A stretch of DNA of 6,371 nucleotides from Mycobacterium sp. (GCA_019246375.1 JAFAQO010000158.1:1-6371); one strand, 5' to 3'; positions 1-5,536 are shown, numbered from the stretch's first letter. Program-made: numbers and translations. Notes: a model not told the origin generated them from the sequence alone.

Positions 1-7
1 CGCGTCG

Positions 8-1273
8 TTATTTGAGTGCCGCCGACACGTTCTGCGGCTGCCCGCCGAACAGCGGGGTGAACGTCCCGTTGGCCACCTTGTAGGCGTAGTTGTCTTTGGC
101 GAAGATCCGCGCGTAGGCCGGCACCGGGTTGGGCACGGTGAAGTTCAGCGGGCTGGCCAGGCCCTCGACGGTGATGTCGGATGCGTGGTTCAGCGCGGCC
201 AGCAGGGCCGCATGGTCATAGGCCTTCGCGCTGCCGGCCACGTCCTTGACGATCTGGACGCCCATCCAGCCCAGCAGCGCCTGCCCGGACTTGACCGCGC
301 CCGGCTGGTATTTGGTCATGTCGGCCCAGAACGTCGGCGTGGCGGCCGGGGTCGGGATGGAGAAACTCTCGGTGACGGTGACGCCGTCGGCTGCCTTGCC
401 CAAGCTGGTGACCAGGGCCTGCGGGAAGGCGGCCGCGATGGTGTAGATCGGCAGGTTCGGCTTGCTGCTCTGCCGGACCGAGGCGACGATCTTGGCGACC
501 GCCTGGGGCTGCTCGCCAATGAGCAGGCAGTCCACGCCGGATGAGACGATCTGCGACACCGGGCCGGAGAAGTCCGGCGACGTGCCCGCCTGCTTGATCA
601 CGGTCGTGATGGGGGACCCGCCGCCGGCCGTGAACCCATCCTGGAAGTCCTTTTGGGTCTCGTCGGTCGCGGCGGCCGTGTCGCGGATGATGCCGGCGGT
701 CTTGCAGCCGTTCTTGGCCGCGACGTACCCGGCGCCGCCGTAATCGAGCGGGTTGCCGCCGGTGGCCGGGAAGGAGACCGGGCTGGTGAAGTCGGGGGCC
801 GTCAGCGGGGTGCCGCCGACTGCGGCCACCTGGCCGGCCTGCAGGATCGGCATGAAGGAGGCGCTGTACAGGCTGACCGGGTTGATGACGGCGGCGTAGC
901 CGCCCTGGATGGCGGTGCGGCCGCAGGTGGCGGCCACGTTGGGGTCGCCCTGGTCGTTGCAGGTGGTAATGACGATCTTGTGGCCGTTGACCCCGCCCGC
1001 GGCGTTGATCGAATCGGCCGAGGCCTGGGCGCCGTTGGCGATCTCGGGGAAGGAGAACGCCGCGGCCTGCAGCTGGCTGAGCACCAGCAGCTTGATCGGG
1101 GCGCCCGACCCGCCTGCCGCGGCGGCGCCCGCGGCGCCCGCGGTGCTCGAGGCGCCCGAGCTGCTCGAGGAGCCGCTGCTGCTGCACGCGGCCACGGTGA
1201 TCGCGGCCACGGCGACCGCGGTGCCCGCGATCACCCGTCTCTTCAGGGGCCTGCTACTTCCGCCCTTTTTCAT
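8..1273 (-). CDS. ABC transporter substrate-binding lipoprotein, branched-chain amino acid type
   Basis: A 421-residue extracytoplasmic solute receptor, expected to be lipid-anchored outside the membrane and to deliver ligand to an ABC permease not present here. The N-terminus has a KKGGSSRPLKRR basic stretch, a hydrophobic segment (about 14-29) and a lipobox VAAC with the acceptor Cys at 30. A Ser/Gly/Ala low-complexity linker follows (31-58), then a Peripla_BP_6-like domain with the family-typical SINAAGGVNGHKI stretch near 88-100. Cys105 and Cys117 could form a disulfide. Length fits the family. The ATG at 1273 is supported by a strong minus-strand Shine-Dalgarno GGAGGT (1282-1287), 8 nt upstream. 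This family binds amino acids, but in actinobacteria and proteobacteria it also takes aromatic acids, amides and urea, so the ligand is open. It is divergent from the dehydrogenase gene; permease and ATPase genes may lie left of the window. Confidence 0.9.
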   Translation of the reverse strand: MKKGGSSRPLKRRVIAGTAVAVAAITVAACSSSGSSSSSGASSTAGAAGAAAAGGSGAPIKLLVLSQLQAAAFSFPEIANGAQASADSINAAGGVNGHKIVITTCNDQGDPNVAATCGRTAIQGGYAAVINPVSLYSASFMPILQAGQVAAVGGTPLTAPDFTSPVSFPATGGNPLDYGGAGYVAAKNGCKTAGIIRDTAAATDETQKDFQDGFTAGGGSPITTVIKQAGTSPDFSGPVSQIVSSGVDCLLIGEQPQAVAKIVASVRQSSKPNLPIYTIAAAFPQALVTSLGKAADGVTVTESFSIPTPAATPTFWADMTKYQPGAVKSGQALLGWMGVQIVKDVAGSAKAYDHAALLAALNHASDITVEGLASPLNFTVPNPVPAYARIFAKDNYAYKVANGTFTPLFGGQPQNVSAALK

Positions 1274-1402
1274 CGCTTGCTACCTCCACGTTGCTGGTAT
1301 CTGCGCCGATCGGACTTGAAGTTGGCACAGCGAGGCTCGCGAGCGGACGCCCGCGAGGATGGCACCGATAGGTTCACCGGGCCGCTGGGCTACAGCGAAT
1401 CC

Positions 1403-1424
1403 GGTTGGTATCTAGGCGCCAACC
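1403..1424. repeat. Inverted repeat GGTTGG-N10-CCAACC
   Basis: Perfect 6-bp arms (1403-1408 and 1419-1424) around a 10-nt spacer. It lies just downstream of the minus-strand -10-like box at 1437-1442, so it would sit near the 5' end of the transporter transcript or act as a protein-binding site. Arms this short can occur by chance in GC-rich DNA. Confidence 0.35.
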
Positions 1425-1431
1425 ATAATAG

Positions 1432-1442
1432 AGGGTACTATA
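1432..1442. promoter_or_regulatory. Operator-like box AGGGTACT with minus-strand -10-like TATAGT
   Basis: AGGGTACT at 1432-1439 is one of five AGGNTACT boxes in the window. The minus strand of 1437-1442 reads TATAGT, close to the consensus -10 hexamer, directed toward the transporter gene about 160 bp away. I see no convincing -35 at 15-18 bp spacing. A regulator bound here would cover the -10. The operator role is inferred from recurrence of the box; no binding data are available. Confidence 0.5.
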
Positions 1443-1455
1443 TTACCTGATCTAA
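1443..1455. repeat. TTACCTGA(A/T)(T/C)TAA motif, copy 1
   Basis: The 13-mer starting at 1443 matches the one at 5150-5162 in 11 of 13 positions. Both copies are intergenic and near AGGNTACT boxes, here immediately adjacent to the box at 1432. It could be a second regulator site or part of an extended promoter. Confidence 0.35.
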
Positions 1456-1477
1456 GGGAAGCCCCGGCTTGGTAGCG

Positions 1478-1494
1478 GTCACGCGGCACGTGAC
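1478..1494. repeat. Inverted repeat GTCACG-N5-CGTGAC
   Basis: Perfect 6-bp arms at 1478-1483 and 1489-1494 around CGGCA, in the divergent transporter/dehydrogenase spacer. The size and spacing suit a dimeric transcription factor site, but nothing identifies the factor. The remainder of the spacer (1495-1650) shows no recognisable gene. Confidence 0.35.
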
Positions 1495-1659
1495 GCGAGC
1501 AAGTTCCGGTTCATGTCTCACGCCGACGGTCACATGTCGACTGCAACCAGCCAACATCCGCTCCACCATCAAGGCTCGCTGCGGCGGTCCGGCACCGGCT
1601 GCCTCGACTTCTACTACCGGCACCTGGGTTGTTCCGGACACGCCTGTAGCCTTACCGTG

Positions 1660-1681
1660 GATAATAAAGAGGATACTGTAC
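1660..1681 (+). promoter_or_regulatory. AT-rich promoter-like segment with operator-like box AGGATACT
   Basis: AGGATACT at 1670-1677, followed by GTAC, lies 43 nt before the dehydrogenase start. A GATAAT hexamer at 1660-1665 and TACTGT at 1674-1679 both resemble -10 elements; no clear -35 accompanies either. The segment is conspicuously A/T-rich against its surroundings. The GA-rich part of the box also resembles a Shine-Dalgarno for the short ORF starting at 1682. Confidence 0.5.
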
Positions 1682-1732
1682 ATGATCACCTTCACCGCAG
1701 CGATTGGGTGGCACCGGCCATGTCGTTCGTGA
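1682..1732 (+). CDS. Possible 16-codon leader ORF overlapping the dehydrogenase start
   Basis: The reading frame MITFTAAIGWHRPCRS starts at an ATG preceded by AAGAGGA (1667-1673) at 8-nt spacing, a better ribosome site than that of the gene it overlaps. It ends with TGA at 1730-1732, so its last codons overlap the first 13 nt of the dehydrogenase gene in another frame. This geometry would allow translational coupling. The peptide has no run of one amino acid, so classical attenuation is not suggested. It may be only a chance ORF; no homology is recognised. Confidence 0.3.
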   Translation: MITFTAAIGWHRPCRS

Positions 1733-2526
1733 TCGACTTCACGGGCCGCACTGTCCTGATCACAGGCGCCGGCGGGCTGCCGGGTAAAGGCATGGGCCGT
1801 TCGCTGGCCACCGGATTTGCCGCCCTCCGCGCACAGGTCGTCGCGGTCGACATGAACCGCGACAGCGTCGAAGAGATCGTCGCTACGATCAACCAATGCG
1901 GCGGCCGGGCGGTTGCTGTGACCGCCGACCTCGGTGAGGAGAACGAGATCGAACGAGTGGTGGCTGCTGCCGAGTCAGCGTTCGGTCCCGTCGACGTTCT
2001 CGTTAACCACGCCGGCTTCGGTGTGTTCGAGAACACCACCGAAACCACGCCGGAACGATGGCATCACATACTGGCCGTTAATCTGACCGCGCCGTTCCTG
2101 CTCAGCCGCCGGGTGCTGCCCGCCATGATGGAGCGAGGCCAGGGAGTTATCGTCAATACGATCTCTGTCTGCGGAGTGGTTGGCGGTCGCTCGGGCGCAG
2201 CGTACACAGCCGCCAAGCACGGTTTGGTCGGTCTCACTAAGAACATCGCCGTCAGTCACGCCGGCTACGGAATCCGGTGCGTCGGGGTCTGCCCGGGGTC
2301 GGTGCGAGCCGACCCCGGTATGGCCGATTCTCACCCCGCGGTGTCTGCTGCGGTCCCGGGTCCGGGCAGTTGGGCCCATGACTGGGTGCCGAAGACGAAG
2401 GCGATCAATCCGCGAATTGGTCAGCCAGACGAGGTAACCCGGATGCACCTGTTCTTGGCTTCGGACGCCGCCTCGTTCGTCAACGGTGCCATCGTCACAG
2501 TTGACGGTGGCTGGACAGCGGTGTGA
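1720..2526 (+). CDS. Short-chain dehydrogenase/reductase (SDR)
   Basis: A 268-residue classical SDR, expected to be a cytosolic NAD(H)- or NADP(H)-dependent oxidoreductase acting on a hydroxyl or keto group. Visible motifs are a glycine-rich loop (TGAGG... to GMG, 15-26), an acidic D44 after the second strand (suggesting NAD preference), NHAG at 96-99 (a variant of NNAG), N121 in NLTAPF, S149, Y162 and K166 in YTAAK, PGSV at 192-195 and the C-terminal VDGGW. The catalytic tetrad N-S-Y-K is complete. The glycine loop is about four residues longer than the usual TGxxxGxG. The frame stays open upstream, but ATG 1720 gives the expected SDR N-terminus; it has only a weak GGTGG (1707-1711) 8 nt upstream. 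It is probably co-transcribed with the dodecin-like gene 66 nt downstream. The substrate is unknown. Confidence 0.9.
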   Translation: MSFVIDFTGRTVLITGAGGLPGKGMGRSLATGFAALRAQVVAVDMNRDSVEEIVATINQCGGRAVAVTADLGEENEIERVVAAAESAFGPVDVLVNHAGFGVFENTTETTPERWHHILAVNLTAPFLLSRRVLPAMMERGQGVIVNTISVCGVVGGRSGAAYTAAKHGLVGLTKNIAVSHAGYGIRCVGVCPGSVRADPGMADSHPAVSAAVPGPGSWAHDWVPKTKAINPRIGQPDEVTRMHLFLASDAASFVNGAIVTVDGGWTAV

Positions 2527-2592
2527 ACATCGTCGTCGGGGATGCAGGCATGGTCACCGACGGACGCAAGGCATAGAGAAAGGGAGATGTTC

Positions 2593-2799
2593 GTGAGCGT
2601 GTACAGAGTGATCGACGTCATCGGCACCAGTGCCCAGTCGTGGGAGGACGCCGCGGCGACCGCGGTGAACACCGCCCGCAAATCGCTGCGCGACCTGCGC
2701 GTGGGCGAGGTGGTGGAGCAGGATCTGCAACTCGGCGACGAGGGCGAGATCACCTACCGCACCAAGCTCCGGCTGTCGTTCAAATACGAGACCGAGTAG
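2593..2799 (+). CDS. Dodecin-family protein, SecE2/calcium-dodecin type
   Basis: A 68-residue protein beginning SVYRVIDVIGTS, the hallmark dodecin N-terminal strand, followed by a single helix (about 15-31) and two strands ending ITYRTKLRLSFKYE. Dodecins assemble into hollow dodecamers; the best-known ones store flavins. The strand after the helix reads LRVGEVVEQD, with Val where flavin dodecins have the stacking Trp, and TYRT where they have TYQT. Both flavin-contact residues therefore seem absent. From memory it resembles M. tuberculosis Rv0379 (SecE2), described as a calcium dodecin. I prefer GTG 2593 because GGGAG (2582-2586) is 6 nt away; the ATG at 2587 would directly abut that ribosome site and add two residues. 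Likely in an operon with the SDR upstream. Its role in the cluster is unclear. Confidence 0.85.
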   Translation: MSVYRVIDVIGTSAQSWEDAAATAVNTARKSLRDLRVGEVVEQDLQLGDEGEITYRTKLRLSFKYETE

Positions 2800-2827
2800 C
2801 GGGTGACCGGATAAGCCGAAGCCCGCC

Positions 2828-2856
2828 CTCGGCACGCCGAGCACCTCGGGTGAGGT
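2828..2856 (+). terminator. Weak tandem hairpins after the dodecin-like gene
   Basis: CTCGG-CACG-CCGAG (2828-2841) is followed at once by ACCTC-GGGT-GAGGT (2843-2856), two 5-bp stem-loops beginning 28 nt after the stop codon. There is no T-rich tail. They may end the SDR-dodecin transcript or be chance pairs in GC-rich DNA. Confidence 0.3.
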
Positions 2857-2943
2857 TCTCGCTACTGAACGGGATTACCCTGGTGGCCCGAGCGCCGCAT
2901 CCCTGACATAGGGGCGAGGTTCAGCGGGGGAGCCATGCGGTTG

Positions 2944-2959
2944 GCGAGTGCATACTCGC
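2944..2959. repeat. Inverted repeat GCGAGT-GCAT-ACTCGC upstream of the alcohol dehydrogenase
   Basis: Perfect 6-bp arms around a 4-nt centre, 105 bp before the alcohol dehydrogenase ATG. The right half, GCATACTC, differs from GGATACTC of the regulator-promoter box at one position, so it could be a degenerate relative of the AGGNTACT element. The rest of the 2857-3064 spacer shows no gene I can support. Confidence 0.35.
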
Positions 2960-3064
2960 TGGCGAACCGGCAGCCGTAGTCCGCGAGCTGACCGCATGAG
3001 CTCCCTGGGCGGCTGCACTCGGGCTTGTGCGGTCAACAGTCACGGCCGGATCGGAGTGAAGACC

Positions 3065-4036
3065 ATGCGTGCTTATCGCGTGTCGGGCCACGGCCACGCC
3101 GAACTTGTCGAGCTGCCCCGTCCGGAGCCGCAGAACGGTGACGCCTTGATCAAGGTGGCGGGCGCGGGCATGTGTGGTTCGGACGTCCATGCCGTCGATG
3201 ACCCTATCCGCTACGGGTACCCGTTGCCGATGACACTTGGGCATGAGGTGACCGGGTGGGTTTACGAAACTGTGGGCACCGCCGCGCGGGTCGAGCCAGG
3301 CACCGCGGTAGCGGTGTATTCGATGATCTCATGCCACCGTTGCCTCGCCTGTGCAGAGGGGCGCGCGAACCTGTGCCGAAGGCGGTTCCCCCAGGCGATC
3401 GGCGCCAGCCAGGACGGCGGAATGGCTGACTATGTCATCGCTCCGCTCGAGAATCTCGTGGAGCTCGGTGACCTTGATCCCGTCGCCTCGGCGCCGCTCA
3501 CCGATGCCGGTATGACCTCGATGAACGCGGTTCAGCTCGCTCGGCCTTCGCTCACGCCGGGTTCGCGATGCGTGCTGATCGGCATCGGCGGTCTCGGACA
3601 CCTGGCGCTTCAGATCGTGTACGCCATGACTCCCGCTTTGGTTATCGCGGTCGATATCGCAGAGGACCGGCTTGCCAGCGCTGCTCGGCTGGGAGCATGG
3701 CACTGCGTTCGCGCCGGGTCTGATGCCGCCGGGCAGATCACTGAGCTGTGCGGGGGAATCGGTGCTGATGTGGTCATCGACCTGGTGGCCTCGCCGTCCT
3801 CGGTGAAGCTCGCATGCCGGGTAGTCGGCGCCGGAGGTAGCGTGATCATGGTCGGCCTTGACGGTGGCGTCGTGCCGGTAGCTCTCGGTCGCGAATTGCC
3901 GCCGGGCGTGACCGCGGTGACACCGGTGTCCGGGTCGATACGGAATCTCCGCGATGTGCTGACGCTTGCCCGGGAGGGGCGGGATCGAGACAAGCACCAG
4001 CGTGTTCCCGTTGGCGCGGGTGAGCGAAGTTCTTGA
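3065..4036 (+). CDS. Zinc-dependent alcohol dehydrogenase (MDR family), frameshifted at the 3' end
   Basis: A cytosolic medium-chain dehydrogenase that should oxidise an alcohol or polyol with NAD+. Catalytic zinc ligands C37, H60-E61 and probably D147 (LTDAG) are visible, with S39 and H42 in the proton-relay positions. Structural zinc cysteines are C90, C93, C96 and C104. The Rossmann loop is GIGGLGH (173-179), and D197 suggests NAD preference. ATG 3065 is chosen over the longer open frame because the family fold begins there and GGAG (3053-3056) lies 8 nt upstream. After E304 the protein runs into 19 non-homologous residues and stops at 4036. The expected C-terminus (GGIETSTS... to GRAVLTPAD) continues in another frame to 4091. 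Removing one G from the GGGG run at 3976-3979 restores a normal 341-residue enzyme. It may be a recent pseudogene or a sequencing error. Confidence 0.85.
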   Translation: MRAYRVSGHGHAELVELPRPEPQNGDALIKVAGAGMCGSDVHAVDDPIRYGYPLPMTLGHEVTGWVYETVGTAARVEPGTAVAVYSMISCHRCLACAEGRANLCRRRFPQAIGASQDGGMADYVIAPLENLVELGDLDPVASAPLTDAGMTSMNAVQLARPSLTPGSRCVLIGIGGLGHLALQIVYAMTPALVIAVDIAEDRLASAARLGAWHCVRAGSDAAGQITELCGGIGADVVIDLVASPSSVKLACRVVGAGGSVIMVGLDGGVVPVALGRELPPGVTAVTPVSGSIRNLRDVLTLAREGRDRDKHQRVPVGAGERSS

Positions 4037-4091
4037 TCTCGTGCGCGGCGGCGCCGTTTCCGGTCGTGCGGTGCTGACGCCGGCAGACTGA
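3978..4091 (+). pseudogene. Out-of-frame C-terminal part of the alcohol dehydrogenase
   Basis: Read from GGC at 3978, this segment encodes 37 residues ending at TGA 4089-4091. It holds the pattern of a medium-chain dehydrogenase tail: an acidic residue after a Gly pair, a VFPLARVSEVLDLVRGG helix region and the final GRAVLTP strand. In the family this tail returns to and completes the catalytic domain. It joins the upstream frame exactly after GAG (E304) if one G of a four-G run is dropped. I see no independent start that would suggest a separate gene. Confidence 0.85.
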
Positions 4092-4146
4092 CAGATGTGT
4101 AGGAACTCACGCCGAGCGGCTGGTCAACTTTCTTCTCCGCGCCGTA

Positions 4147-4205
4147 GCACCCGGCCAGCGCCGGCCTGATGCACGGACCTTCTGTGCACCGCGCTGGCCT
4201 GGTGC
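4147..4205. terminator. Long inverted repeat between convergent genes, probable bidirectional terminator
   Basis: GCACC (4147-4151) pairs with GGTGC (4201-4205), and GGCCAGCGC (4153-4161) pairs with GCGCTGGCC (4191-4199), with one C/T mismatch between: 14 of 15 pairs. The 29-nt loop holds an inner TGCAC/GTGCA pair (4170-4174 and 4184-4188). It sits between the end of the dehydrogenase tail (4091) and the regulator stop (4229), where a two-way terminator is expected. It lacks a T-tract, as is common in actinobacteria. Confidence 0.6.
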
Positions 4206-4228
4206 TGACCCTAGATCGGCGCCTGGCG

Positions 4229-5026
4229 CTATGCCGAACGCCCCCAGCCGCCCTTCGGCTGCTCATTACGCGCTGACGTGCCGGGCTGCGACAGGGCGAG
4301 CCACTTGACCATTGCTTCGAGGTGCGCCTGTGTCCGGTAGCGTGCCAGTGCCGTATCCCGGGCGATGATGGCCTCGGCGATCTTGTCGTGAGCACGGCGG
4401 ACCTGGGAGGTCATTATGGGTTCAGCCGGGCCGCCCGGCATGGCGTGGCTGGTGAGCGCCGTCAGCACTTCCAGGAACACTACAAACGCCGGATTGCCGC
4501 TGAGCTGGGCGATCACCCGGTGGATGTCGTGTGTCCCCAGGGTGTCGTCGGCTTCTTGTGATTGCGCCTCGTCCGCGCAGGTCTGACGCAACAGTCTTAT
4601 GCCGTCCTCGTCGATGCGCGCGGACGCCAGTTCGACGAACTTGAGCTCGAGTGCGGAACGAGCTTCGAGTAGGTCCTCGACCCTGGCGCCCATGTATTCC
4701 AGCGTCAGGGCCATCACGCGCGCAGCGGCCAGCGGCTGCGGAGCGGTGACGGTAAGACCGCCACCCGGTCCGCGCCGCATGGCGGCCACATGGTGGTGCT
4801 CGAGCAGCCGTACGGCCTCCCGGAACACCGACCGGCTGATGCCGAGCCGCTCCACGAGTCCGGCCTCGGAGCCGAGAACCCTGCCAATCGGCCAGCCCTG
4901 CGCAATGATCTCGTCCTCGAGGTCTCGAGCGATCCTCTCGGCTAGTTTGCCGCTCGAACGAGTCTCAGGCGAGCCTGACAGGCCGGGGCTGTTCGTCATC
5001 TGGCTTGGCACGCCTGGCCGTTTCAT
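4229..5026 (-). CDS. GntR-family transcriptional regulator with FCD ligand domain
   Basis: A 265-residue DNA-binding regulator of the FadR/FCD subgroup. The winged helix-turn-helix spans about 27-96: LAERIARDLEDEI, then GSEAGLVERLGISRSVFREAVRLLE (recognition helix around 64-76), then the wing RRGPGGGLTV. The all-helical FCD domain follows (about 100-245). H169 (IHRVIAQLSGNP), H213 (RRAHDKI) and H235 (AHLEAM) match the three metal-binding histidines of the family. The usual Asp four residues before the first His seems to be Thr165, with D167 nearby as a possible substitute. Such proteins bind small organic acids and usually repress nearby catabolic genes. ATG 5026 gives nine extra residues compared with the internal ATG at 4999; neither has a strong ribosome site. 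Convergent with the alcohol dehydrogenase, divergent from the aldolase. Two AGGNTACT boxes lie directly at its start, suggesting autoregulation. Confidence 0.9.
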   Translation of the reverse strand: MKRPGVPSQMTNSPGLSGSPETRSSGKLAERIARDLEDEIIAQGWPIGRVLGSEAGLVERLGISRSVFREAVRLLEHHHVAAMRRGPGGGLTVTAPQPLAAARVMALTLEYMGARVEDLLEARSALELKFVELASARIDEDGIRLLRQTCADEAQSQEADDTLGTHDIHRVIAQLSGNPAFVVFLEVLTALTSHAMPGGPAEPIMTSQVRRAHDKIAEAIIARDTALARYRTQAHLEAMVKWLALSQPGTSARNEQPKGGWGRSA

Positions 5027-5027
5027 G

Positions 5028-5058
5028 AGGCTACTCTACCTTCATCAGGATACTCTAT
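5028..5058. promoter_or_regulatory. Paired operator-like boxes at the regulator promoter
   Basis: AGGCTACT (5028-5035) and AGGATACT (5047-5054) are two copies of the shared box, each followed by CTA. The surrounding 17-mers match at 15 positions with a 19-bp period, about two helical turns, so bound dimers would lie on nearly the same face. On the minus strand each contains TAGAGT, a -10-like TANNNT hexamer. The nearer one (5033-5038) ends 6 nt before the ATG, which would fit a leaderless transcript. No clear -35 is seen. Confidence 0.55.
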
Positions 5059-5145
5059 CGAGGTGGTTGCGCCTGAGGCTTGGAGTGGCTAGTCGCGCCC
5101 GGCGTGGCTGATCCCGGATCGGGAGACGCGGTTCTGTTCGGAGTC

Positions 5146-5175
5146 GACTTTACCTGAATTAAACCCAGGTAAGTC
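5146..5175. repeat. Inverted repeat GACT(T)TACCTG-N9-CAGGTAAGTC
   Basis: The left arm, 5146-5156, pairs with 5166-5175 over 10 bp with one bulged T at 5150; the loop is AATTAAACC. A smaller TCAGG-ACC-CCTGA palindrome (5174-5186) overlaps its right end. It lies between the regulator and the aldolase gene and is unusually A/T-rich. It could be an operator or a terminus-like remnant of a mobile element. It includes copy 2 of the TTACCTGA motif (5150-5162). Confidence 0.45.
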
Positions 5176-5268
5176 AGGACCCCTGAGTATGCCCGCCCAG
5201 TGACGGCGCCAGGCGTCGGTGCGGCATCAGGCTGGCCAGCGATGATAGTGGGTGATCCGAGATACGCA

Positions 5269-5426
5269 AATGGCGCGCAGGGCTTGGGATAGCCATCGCC
5301 GGTGACACGGCGGGTGTCTTGGCAGGCGCAGGCGCCGGGGCTGGCGGTCAGGGACGCGAACGCCCACCGGCGCAGGTCCGGGCCGGGCTGGCGCAGTCGC
5401 CTCCGCCGCCCTTGCCATCCGAACCA
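5269..5426 (-). pseudogene. Probable degraded transposase fragment, IS110/IS116 type
   Basis: On the minus strand from 5426 one frame reads LRRWAFASLTASPGACAC (about 5375-5320) and then DTRRVTGDGYP. A one-base shift at about 5283 gives QALRAI. From memory this order, WAFA-LT-SPGAR-YYD-R--GD---ALRA, is the C-terminal part of IS110/IS116/IS902-family transposases in actinobacteria. The usual YY/YD residues appear as CQ/D, and the frame is broken, so it would be dead. No start, N-terminal DEDD domain or IS ends are seen. The similarity is by recollection only; it could be coincidental noncoding sequence. The -35 box of the aldolase promoter (5412-5417) lies within it. Confidence 0.35.
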
Positions 5427-5443
5427 GACCTTTATAGGATACT
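5412..5443 (+). promoter_or_regulatory. Promoter of the aldolase-family gene with overlapping operator-like box
   Basis: TTGCCA (5412-5417) and TAGGAT (5435-5440) are separated by exactly 17 bp, a good sigma-70-type arrangement and the clearest promoter in the window. The box AGGATACT (5436-5443) overlaps the -10, so a protein bound there would block RNA polymerase. A transcript would start near 5447 and have a leader of about 90 nt before the GTG at 5537. Confidence 0.6.
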
Positions 5444-5536
5444 GAATAATGGTCTTGAGGTCTTACTCGAGCTCGCTGGTTAGCGTCCGAGGCCTCATCA
5501 TCATCTAGCTGGGCCACTTTCTGGGAGTGTTGCTCC

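Noticed and set aside
653..1450. Long plus-strand open frame opposite the transporter lipoprotein gene
   Set aside because: It is antisense to a well-supported gene, and its Gly/Ala/Arg-rich product is the usual high-GC shadow.
1513..1719. N-terminal extension of the SDR frame from an upstream ATG
   Set aside because: The extra 69 residues look unlike any SDR N-terminus and run across the promoter-like AT-rich segment; the family begins at the ATG at 1720.
2935..2979. 14-codon ORF MRLASAYSLANRQP with GGGGGAG upstream
   Set aside because: The ribosome-site spacing is only 2 nt, and the frame has no coupling to the next gene; probably chance.
2948..3064. N-terminal extension of the alcohol dehydrogenase frame
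   Set aside because: The 39 extra residues show no family similarity, and ATG 3065 has GGAG at proper spacing; GTG 3056 also fits the frame but adds only three residues.
3610..4395. Minus-strand open frame spanning the dehydrogenase end and regulator end
   Set aside because: It overlaps two supported genes in wrong frames and crosses the terminator-like hairpin; Arg/Ser/Pro-rich shadow translation.
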